Origin: Cristatella mucedo
Taxonomy: Eukaryota; Bryozoa; Phylactolaemata; Cristatellidae
Direction: 5' to 3'
Length of the DNA: 64,000 nt
Assembly: GCA_009760855.2 (NCBI GenBank)
Contig: WPIO01000289.1
Coordinates: 1 to 64,000 of the forward strand
Shown: positions 1-10,375 of the stretch, piece after piece
Layout: every line of letters starts with the position of its first letter
How positions within the stretch are numbered: the first letter of the stretch is position 1
Program-made: the position numbers and the translations under genes
Notes under the pieces: model-generated
Told to the model about the DNA's origin: nothing
Databases searched by the model: none
Seen by the model: the letters and a program-made list of their open reading frames with translations, nothing else

Positions 1-1025
1 AAGTCTTGTACAGCTTGCTCACAGCCTAAGCGGCTTTTGATGAGCATTCGTTAGCCAAGAGACTTCGTCTCATACAACAAAGAGAAAGTGGCAAGCAGAG
101 CGGAAGCAAAGAGAAAGTGGCAAGCCCAGCAGAAGCAAAGAAAAAGTGGCAAGCATAGCAGAAGCAAATAGAAAGTGGCAAGCAGAGCAGTCGAGGTAGT
201 GCTTAGCGTGGAAGTAGCCGCTCAGGACCGCTGAAAAGGATGAGAGTTAGTCGGCATCTGGACTGTAGCATTGGTAGCATAAGAATTATGGGAGCGTGTT
301 CCACAGTCTAAGACCTGCAGAGCTAAAGCATCTGTCTCCAACGGTCTTTAAGCAGACGAACGGAACAGCTAACTTATTGTCCATACAAGACCTGAGGACA
401 CGAAGAGGCTGAAACTTGTGCAGATATTAAGCTAGGTATGGAGGAGCCAAGTCGTGGCCGGCCTTTTGGGTCAGCCTAAGAACTTTGCTCTGTATTTGTT
501 GAAGAAACCGGCATTCATCCTAGCTCTTTTAGCTAAGGAGACACGTGCTTAAACCTCTGGGACTTGAAAACTAGCCCTGCAGCCATATTTATAACCACCT
601 GCAGTAGCTTAGTTTATGTCTTCCCAGCCCAAAGAGATTTACAACAATCAAGCCGCGACGGAACTAAGGAGCAAGTTAAATTTTATACAAACCACTGTGA
701 AAGACAGCTTCTAATCCTAGATAGAGATCGGATGTGACGGCTAGCTTTAGAAGCTGTCTTCTAAATGAAGCTTTTAAAATTTAGGCAGCCGTCAAAAAGA
801 ACACCTAAACTTCGAGCACGTGGTGATAGTTGCATGACAGTGTCACCTACTTAAAGAGCGAGGCCTTTTAATCCAGTTACACGCTTATAGTGTCCTATGA
901 GCAGCAGTTGCGTTTTATCGTCATTTAGTTTCAAGAAGTTTTCCGACATCCACGATTGCATGTCGGCAAGGCAAGCATTCAGTTGATCAGTCGCTGCAGC
1001 AGATTCTGACGGTTTGAAGTTAGGT
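1..1025 (-). mobile_element. LINE-B copy 1, partial (reverse transcriptase C-terminal half)
   Basis: This is a minus-strand fragment of the non-LTR retrotransposon family called LINE-B here. The stretch at 851-1025 encodes RT palm/thumb residues including SWMSENFLKLNDDKTQLLL, a block typical of L2/CR1-type RTs just after the YADD motif. Positions 1-700 match the C-terminal and 3' regions of the other LINE-B copies at 1.35, 12.4, 39.9, 46.2 and 55.3 kb. The element is 5' truncated near 1025, many frames are broken, and its 3' tail lies outside the window. Family membership rests on direct similarity between copies inside the window; the clade is inferred. Confidence 0.8.
77..197. repeat. 29-bp tandem repeat inside LINE-B copy 1
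   Basis: About four imperfect copies of a 29-bp unit beginning CAAAGAGAAAGTGGCAAGC lie head to tail. Other LINE-B copies have only one such unit, so this is a local expansion within this copy. Confidence 0.75.
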
Positions 1026-1344
1026 CTTGTGGTCATTCCACCTGAATGCAAGGATTAAGCTGACAGAAAGGTTACCGGCCTTGAAGTATATTGTAATTGT
1101 GCAATATGTTTTAATTCATATCCAATGCAGTGAGCACCTATTAGCTGAACGAATGAGCTTTAACAATCAATGATATGGTAATAATTACAAGAACAAACTG
1201 CAAAAATTAGTCTTTTGTGTGTTTAAAATCTTTCATTAAAAATCTGATAGAAAATTTACGGCGATATGGCAGGATCACGTAAATTTACGAGGACCTTCTA
1301 AACTAATGATAACCGGCTTAAAACTGCCGTTGGAAAAGCCAGCC

Positions 1345-1803
1345 AATGTAATGTAATGTAATGTATCTCCATCTGTAACTCCACAAAGTCATAAAGACCA
1401 TGTGGGGTCTACGAAGGAGAGTTTTGTATAGCACACTCACAGCCTAAGCGGCTTTCGGTACGCATTCGGTAGCCAACAGACTTCGTCTCACGCAACAAAG
1501 AGAAAGTGGGAAGCATAGCAGAGTCAGGAGAGCAGTTGAGGTGGGGAGTAGCATAGAAGTAGCAGCTCAAGACCGCTGAAAAGGATGTGCCATAGTCGGC
1601 CGCAGGAGAGTAGTTGTCGTTGCGTAAGAATTGTGGAAGCGAGTTCCACAGTCTAGGACCTGTAGAGCTAAAGCTTCTGCCGCCAACTGTCTTTAAGCGC
1701 AGGAATGGGACAGCTAATTTATTGTCCACACGGGACCTGAGGGCGCGAAACGGCTGAAACTGATGCAGAAGTTCAGCTAGGTACGAAGGAGCCAAGCCGT
1801 GGC
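1345..1803 (-). mobile_element. LINE-B copy 2, 5'-truncated 3' end
   Basis: This is a minus-strand 3' fragment. Its tail is four copies of AATGT at 1345-1366 (ACATT on the element strand), followed by the shared terminal sequence GGAGTTACAGATGGAGATAC. The coding part at 1409-1795 includes LAELLHQFQPFRALRS, found in copies 4 and 5 with small changes. It is 5' truncated at about 1803, as expected from incomplete target-primed reverse transcription. The pentanucleotide tail is clearest in this copy. Confidence 0.85.
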
Positions 1804-2058
1804 GTGAAAAGCCAATCTATCTGTTTGGCTAATATTGAGGAGCCGCAATCTTGTGGTTATTATTTAAACCAGTAAAATTTTCAGAAAAACCAAATAATAC
1901 TCATGAATTCTTGAAAATTCTTTCCGCTTTATATCCGTCTTTATCTTTAGAGTGCATTCTAGTATTTACTTTAGCTATGAAAATTGTTTTGTCTTATTTC
2001 CAATTAGTAACCTTCAACCTGAGAATCACAACCAACACCAATCTTCGGTACGTGCACA
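1804..2058. other. 3' flank of the Ig-superfamily gene
   Basis: This AT-rich stretch lies between LINE-B copy 2 and the stop codon of the Ig gene. It probably holds the 3' UTR of that minus-strand gene. I could not place a confident polyadenylation signal. Confidence 0.4.
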
Positions 2059-2291
2059 CTAACGTACATTATAATGATCAGAAAAGATACTGCTGACTGA
2101 AACGGAACAGGTTCGAGGTTGCAGGGTAAACATTGTAAACGGGAAAACGCACCGTCTTTTTTCCTGACGAAGAGCTCGCCACTTGTAGAATGTAATGCCA
2201 GAGACGAGGAGAGGCAGAGTACCAGCGACGATTACACCGATAATCCAGTATGGAAACTCTGCCACAGCAACGATCTCAACTGGTTGAAGTA
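2059..2291 (-). CDS. Ig gene exon 9: transmembrane segment and cytoplasmic tail
   Basis: The exon follows acceptor GATTTGTAG and runs open to TAG at 2059-2061. A TGA just upstream in the same frame shows the exon must begin near 2291. It encodes a hydrophobic helix of about 20 residues (WIIGVIVAGTLPLLVSGITF) followed by the basic stop-transfer cluster KWRALRQEKRR, then about 27 residues of tail. This is the layout of a single-pass type I protein with a short cytoplasmic end. A possible donor GTGCGT just after the basic cluster would allow a different tail. Entry phase 1 matches exon 8. Confidence 0.65.
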
Positions 2292-5200
2292 CTACAAATC
2301 AAGCTAAGATTATTACCAGCTTTTCTACTGAAGAAAATAGACACATAAAGTCATTGCACACACGTGGCAGTACTCACCATCTGTGGCAGTTATTTGACCG
2401 GAATTTCCTGATCCTACCCTAAAGGATTGGCCTAGAATTTGGTACAACACTGAGCAGTTGACACTCCCGAAGATCTTTTGAGAGCTCTCAGGAGTATACT
2501 GAATAGTCAAGGCTGACTGCTTCTGGTATGTTTGGGTGACGACAGAAGTTTTTTGCAAGCCTAAATCTGGTGCATGTGTGTTCTCATCGATGTCACCTGA
2601 GTATGCGTGCATTTGCCACACCACTTTCTCCCCTGAGATACTAGAATCCAGGGAGTAAATGCATAAAAATCTGATTGCCGTGGTATTGCTGTAAACCGGG
2701 AAGTTACTAGGTTTGCCTTGAACCAGGTTGTCAAGAATGGCAGCAATAGTGACAGTTGTCGGATCTGGAGGTAAAAGAAAACCAAATGTACATGCTCAGG
2801 TTAAATACTAAACAGAAGCATGTAAGTGCAGAAAAGACAAACGATAATCACATACCCGTGACTAGTAGCCGGACACCTTTCTTGCGGGTCGCCAAAGTGT
2901 TAGAAGCAGCACAGGTGATGACGCTAATGTCTGATTCATCAACATTGGAGATTGTTAGGGCTAAAAAACATGTTTAAGAAGAAACCATCGGTATCAACCT
3001 TAGAGAATGCAGCTGGCAGGTATGCATATGGGCATTCGACCACAGCCCATATGTAAAGCAAGCACAAACATTCCGAATACGTGAAGATTAAGGAAAAGTT
3101 ACTTGAGAGTTTTTTATAAGAAACATGATCCCGGCAAAGAATTAACCCATCGCAGAATTGCTTAAGTCATCATGACCAAAGCAGCGATGCAAAATTCTAT
3201 GGAAATTCAAATGAGACAAGTATCTCTTTCGCTTTAATTATAGAAACAACCAAAAACAGCTATTGTATAACAGCTATCTAGAAAGCGGAAATGGGAGGAA
3301 TACAGGCGCAGGTTAACCAACACGCCGCTGCAAAAGCTTTTCTTTCACTGTCTGTTCCCGCGTTGAAATTTCTAAAGACCAAGATATGAGAGTGGAGCTG
3401 ACACGTGCAGAAGTGCTAACCGGGCCATATACCGAATCTATTAAAAAAAGGACTGATGTCGAAATTTTACGAATAAATTAATTTCTTTTGCTATTACCAT
3501 GTCAAAGAGACGGCTACCAAAGACAGCTTAATGCCTAAAGCAAGCTAAATGCCAAAAGAAACCTTAATGATCAGAGAGACAAAATGAAACAAGGAAAGTA
3601 AATGACAATCACTCAGGTCACAGCAAAATACAGCCAAATGGTCAATGCACTGAATCAGAGTCGGTATGCTGAAAGTAGATCTCTGCAGCTTTACAAAGGA
3701 TTTTCAAAATTCCCCAAATAACTAATGGTTGGTATTTTTATTTGTAGATGTTTCTTCTGGTTTACTTCCGGCTTAGACATGGTTGCCATGATCATTGTTT
3801 CCTGTGATGTGGAAATCGTCATAACTTCTGGTACCATTTATAACATGCTTGTATTTTTGCAAGGTACCCTAAGCAAACTTAAGATTGATGGACAAAAATT
3901 TCACAGTATTTACTTATTAGTGGCCTTCATATGCTAAATGCTTGATGCACATCTTGATATGCATGAAAGACTAGCAAGGCGGTATAATACTTAGGGAAGC
4001 ATGGCCAGCGTTTGCAGTCAATCTAATAGGATTTTGTATGTATCTTTAATAAAAAGAGCACATGTCGAGCAAATTCAATTAGAAAGTGTAACAACCTCAA
4101 ACTTTACTCATGGCTGAACATCAACTTATGCTAAGTCAGTGCAGTAATCTTAAGTTGGCTTTAATACATAAAATTACAGCCAACTTAATTAAACAGACGA
4201 TCTTAGTCTCGAACACCTGTCATAGAAGACTTAGCAGCTCTATTTGGATAAATGATCTTTCTAAACAGCAATCTTCCTTACGCTCCAGCAACGATTACAA
4301 AGGAAAATATAAACAAACGGGATAATCGCTGGACTCGGCAGCGTTGGCAAGCTTTAGCCTACACACTTACACAGTTGACAAGGAATTAATTGGTAAGTCA
4401 GGTAAAACGGGCCATACAAGTATTGAGCATTTCACACTTTCAATTGGGTTTGAAAAGATAGAGCCCCTTACTCATTTAAGATAGGAATACGATCAGACAA
4501 ACAGGCTACATAAACAGCCGGGACTATGGTCTGAGATTGTTGATTTTACACATATCGTTTATTGGTTACCCAGCTAATCATTTCGCTGCTACTCAATACA
4601 CAATAGAGCTGTTTCACTAATGATCGCCTTCTTTAGCAGGATACCAGACCTCGGTTCAGAATACACTTTTATCACGCAGCTTGCGTTTGATTAAGCTCCA
4701 GGGTTGATCAAAGTCAGCAGTCAGATGGAGGCTGCTTTGTTCTAAGCTTCGGGAAATATTTCCAAACAAAGAGCACGGTCATATTTTACCTAACATAATA
4801 GTGCTTGAATGTTTGCCAGAGGTGCAAAACTGAAGCACAGGCGGTTCAGTTTTCAGTTTCAATGCAAAGGATATCATGTCCTAGATCGACCAGACTTGAG
4901 TAACAAATGTATGCTTCGTTCAGTTTGAAAACAACAACACTTCCAAGCTGATATTTGAGGAAATCTGTATAGTTTCGCTTGAGAAAAACTTGCACAGAAA
5001 AATACCTATAGATATAATGACTAAAAAAACCTTACGACAATGGCAATGGGTGTCTCACTGATGGCATGCAGCTGTCTTAATACTTCTCACGAGAGCACCC
5101 AAATGACCAAAATTTCAGCCGGACCCGTTAATCTAGTAAAAGGACCCAGCTACAAGCAAATCATGTGGTTGCTAGATGACAACATGTGACACATTTGAGC

Positions 5201-5783
5201 CACATCTCGGCACCGAGCGGCTCGCAGTTGAAGGGCAGCAAGCCATAGGAGCTTGCCATAGAAATATGCTCAACTACATCTCGTGTTAGGTCTCTATAGC
5301 ACACTATAACTTACTGGAGGAAAAGCCATCGGCACTTAAAGCAGAGACATACTTCAATAGTGGAACGTCCATACCATTCTTGTACCACTTGAATGTAGCT
5401 GGTGTCAGAGGACGCACTCGGCAAGTAAACACGGCAACAGATCCAGTCGTGACAATTGTATCCTGCAGGCCTGATATTTCAGGATAGGGCAGTACTGTCA
5501 CTGTGATCGTACCGGTTGCACTTCTACCACTTGGACTGACATAAGTGCAGATCCATGATGATGCAAGATTGACGTCGGCGTTAATTATTTGTATCCTAGC
5601 TCCACCATCTTGCCGATTAGCAAAATAGTTGTTCCAAATTACCAATGCGATTGCACCACCTTGACTAGAAAGCAGAAACACAGACAGATTCAATCATGTC
5701 CACGTACACCGGAAAAATAGCCAGTAAAAAACGATGAATAGTGAGAGAAAGTGAAGGCCAGTGAGAGAAAGAAAGATACGCAC

Positions 5784-5819
<36 letters not shown>

Positions 5820-7135
5820 AAGCACGGACACACACACACTCAAACTCACACACACACGAGCACACACACACGCACACTAATTAACTATATTTAATAAAGT
5901 CCGATAGATTGCTCAGAAGCCTGAGCTTCGGAAAATGAGTTACAATTGCTAAACTAAAAATGCAATTACAGAGAAGTATTCGAGGAATAACTCAATGCTA
6001 TAGCAGGAAAGAGGTGTAAGTAGAACAGAGAACCAGATTAACTGACTCCTAGTATCAAAATGAGTTGCCGCAGTCAGGCGCCCAATTGAAAACCCCGACG
6101 GAATCTAAGGGATTAATGTAAACTGGCAGCAAAATAGTCAAAATATACCTACCGCAGTGATTGATCTTATAAAACTGCTGTAGACTCTAGCCCAGAAAAT
6201 ACACACTGTGCATGGCTGGATCAGTAAAGTCACCAAGAATCAAAGTGGGGCAGATTTTTACAAAGCTATATTTCTCGCATTACACATATAAATGCTTGTA
6301 AGATGTCAAAATATTATTGAGAAGTTTGGGCTGCTACTGTTCCCAGCAGTAACAATAATTGCCCAAGAAGTTGCATGTTCCTGTAACCTTCGATATTGAT
6401 AGAGTTGCAGCATTTCGATATTTCAAGAGCCTAATCCCATACCATGCAACAACTTTACTCCTCACAAAGCTTGACAATTCTCTGACCTACGGCATTTCTG
6501 ATGGAAGGCTCTGCCCTGCAAAATAAATATGCTTAAGTGGGTTACTGTACTAATGTGGATCGAAAAGAGCCAACGTGGAGGTTTTAAGAGGTTCGATGGT
6601 TTCGGCTAATTTTAGGCAGCGTTCAAATCTAGTGTCATTATCATTATATCTCGCGATTTTATGTAAAATTAATAATTTAGTAACTAGTTAGCAGACAAAA
6701 ACCTATACACTAGCTCCGGTCAAGTGAGGGGCTTAAAAAGCTACAAATCAATAACTTCCAAATACTATTCCGCTTGAGTATGCATGGACATGCATATGGC
6801 AAAAACCATTAAAAACTAGAGTTTATTCATTTATTAGCTAATACCAAAGAAAATAGCAAACCCTATGAGGCCCAATACTCAAATCAACCTTAACTTTTGA
6901 CCTAAATGAATGCTATATTCGCAAGATATAACTGCCATTCGCTGGAGGTCAACTTTGACTAGCTACACATGCTTGACACCAACGGTAACAATGTAATAGT
7001 ATTAATAATAATTCATTTTATAGCACCATCAGAGAACTGAATCTCTTTTTAGGCACTTTAAAAATTCTGTATGGAATATCACGAGCATAGCAGCTGTAAA
7101 CTAGTGGACAGTGGCCACAATCTGTCTCTATGCAT

Positions 7136-7212
<77 letters not shown>

Positions 7213-10200
7213 ATTAATTTATATAGCGCCCTAAGAGAGCTTATTCTCTATTCAGGCGGTTCACATATGCCATAGGGTTCGAGCCCACGAGCTCGGCCGA
7301 AATTTGGTCGGGGCAAGCACCATAACCACTGGGCCAAACAAGAAGCCCTCCCTGCTCACACTTGTTGGTTTGTAGATGCTCCAACCAATGAAACTACAAG
7401 TGCCATGCAAGCATACACATTTTATTCTGAAAAACTAAAGCACATGATACTCTAGGAAATTTACTACTATAGCTAGTACTGTTACTTTTAGTAATTTTAG
7501 TAGTTTGGCTGTACCAAACGTTTGATCATATTTCCTTTCTAGCCAAATAGTGTATCGAATAGTACTCAAAATAGTTATTAGCCGAATAAATATGTACACT
7601 AGTAAAGGACACCAGTTTATTAATGCTTGTATAGTCAGTGAATTGCAGTATCTTCTATTACAATAATGTAGGCTAAAAAGGATTATTTGCTACAGAACGA
7701 TACACAATTTACAGGCATTCAACTGCAATTGCTTAAGATTTACCAAACTGCCACTCCTGCTTAGATTTCAAATTTCGATTGCCGGCAGACCCATTATTTA
7801 TACTTAGTACGAATCTATAAATGGTAGAGCTCTAGAGCTGTGTAGAGTTGTGTAGTAGTTGAAGCAGCTGCTATTTTTCTCAATTAAATCTGTAGCTACC
7901 ACTTTTCACGCGTGACACATAGCAGCAGGACAATGACCCCAAGCGCACAGCCAAGGCCTCCAACAAAAAACCTTTGCTCAAACATGGGTCAGAGTCGTAA
8001 GTTGGCCGAGTCAGCCGCCTGATCTTAATCCTATAGAAAATATTTTAGAGAGATCTGAGTGCCGCATGACTTCCAACTCTCATCGTGCTACGACTCAGGA
8101 TAATCTTTTTAGCAGGCTCAAGTATCCCTGGCCAAATGATGCACCAGAGCACAATAAGGGGCAAATGGGCTCTATGCCGGATAAGTCAGGTTTCATAAAA
8201 AACAGTGGGGAACCAACTCATGTTAATTTGTATGCACCATCAGCAACATTTTTAATGCGAGACAATAAATATTTATTAAACATTTCGCATAAATCATTGA
8301 CGTATTTTGTGTATATGCTACGTTTAAATCCGTCTGCCGGCACCAGGTAGACGTAAGCATAAGGGTTGGAACAAGATTTTAGAGTTCATATATGCATAAC
8401 TTCAAGCACACCTACACATCCAAACACACATTTACAAACTTACTCGTCAAATATGCAACTGAGGAAAAACGATGCTCCTTCGGGCACAGTCAAATTTGCT
8501 GACTTGAAGAGTAACTTGGGAGCAGTGGTTAGAGTGCCAGGCGTCGAAGATGGTTGCATGTGGTAAACCCCTACTGCCACTTCAGAAGAAAAGCTACTGT
8601 CTTTAATGTAGCAAGAAACAGACTTAAAAATGCCGAATTGATCACGGGTGCTATTTCTAATGAATAATGTACCTACAACACGTATGAGTTAAGTTATTTT
8701 TAACAATGCCAAGAATCGTCTCTGGCAAATACACAAAAAATAGTGGTTGCTCTGTGACAAAGATAACAGTTTCAGACAATAAATTTTAAAAATGAGGACA
8801 AAAAAGTGGCGTTGTGAGCTCAGAAAATGTTAACCTTTAGAATACAGCAGAGCTGATGACAAACAGAAAAATAATTCAAATGTGCAGATTGAAAAACCAT
8901 TCATGTTTGAATAAGTATCGCAAGTCATCTGTTTAGCACCACTAGAATTGAAATCTTCTACACAGATAAGCTGGAAGAAAGCCATTAGTGGCTTGACTGC
9001 TGCTAAAGCGAGTCTTTTGAATCAATTAAAGGCGTTTCTAAGGGACGACTGAGGCTACAGAAACAAGGCTGTTACATAACTCAAATGCTATTTTAAAGGC
9101 TTGACTGCTGCTACAAAGATAAAACAGTTGAATCACTTACTTGTTACTGTCATTTTTTAGCTGCAGCATTAATATCAAATGGCGCAGATTATATGCAATA
9201 AAAATCTGCTGTTTTTGAAATTTTCTACTTTGAAAATAAATGGTTAGTGAGTCTACGGTTCAGGCTAGGTTGTAATAGACAATTTGAAAAAAGCTTATAC
9301 TTTGTATATTAAAAGCACTCACTGACAAGCAAGTTAGAAAAGAAAATTTGATAGTAAAGTTTACAAGGGCTACTAAAAATTATAGTTTTGGTTTTCAGAA
9401 TAATTGGCACTGGCCGACTGGACGTATGTAAAAAATCTTTGTTTCCAAAGCAAGAGCTTGTGACCCAGCAATAGTTTTCGCAGGGCATGCAGTAGCAACA
9501 AATCGTAACATTTCAGTAACTCTACCAAGACTAACAATGAGAGCAAGTTTAAACACACCTCAGAGCCTAAGCTGCACCCAGAAAAGCCCACGGTAGCCAA
9601 CTGACATCAACTCACATTTAAAAGTAAAGAAAGCTCACGCGAGTCAGCAAGATAGATAGGCGAGAACGTTACTATGATGTTGCTCCACTGGACAGCTCGA
9701 TATGATCTGCAAGAAAGGGCAGCACAAGAGAATAAGTATAAGCATTGTAACTGGGGAAATAAACTAAAAAGCTTTAACCCAACTAGCAGGATGCTGCCAC
9801 CAAGTCTTTTAAATAAAGCAACGATTTATATTATTTATAGTCCAGAGCAAAGCTAAGAGCACCATGAATGTGAAAATGGCTACAATTTTCAACTAGATGT
9901 GATATTATAAACCTGTACTTGTTTTTACCCCACATCACTCACATCTCTGTAAAATGGAGTAGCAGGTCGCAATGTTGTATACTGCAAGATAGTTAGCGTC
10001 CCCAAACGCTCCTACATAGAGGAACGCCATCACTGCAAATACAAGCTGCTGATAGCACGAGATGCTAAAGCCATGCTCAACTGCCCAAATGCGACCTATC
10101 GATGCAACGCCTAGCAAAATAGACGCATTCATATTAACCCTCTTGTCACTACGAGCATAAAAACAAATTTCTAGATAGCCTAGGCATACAATTAGGAATA

Positions 10201-10327
10201 CAATTTTGACGGCAGAGCCGCAGACAAAGCATGTGACTATTCTGCCATTCTGAAGTAAATAATTAGTTAGCCATTATGGCACATTAGATAAGGCAGCTGC
10301 TTTTCATGATCTCAGTCCCAAAGTCGA

Positions 10328-10375
<48 letters not shown>

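Noticed and set aside
5665-5877. Cys/Val-rich open frame
   Set aside because: It is a translation of the (CA)n tract.
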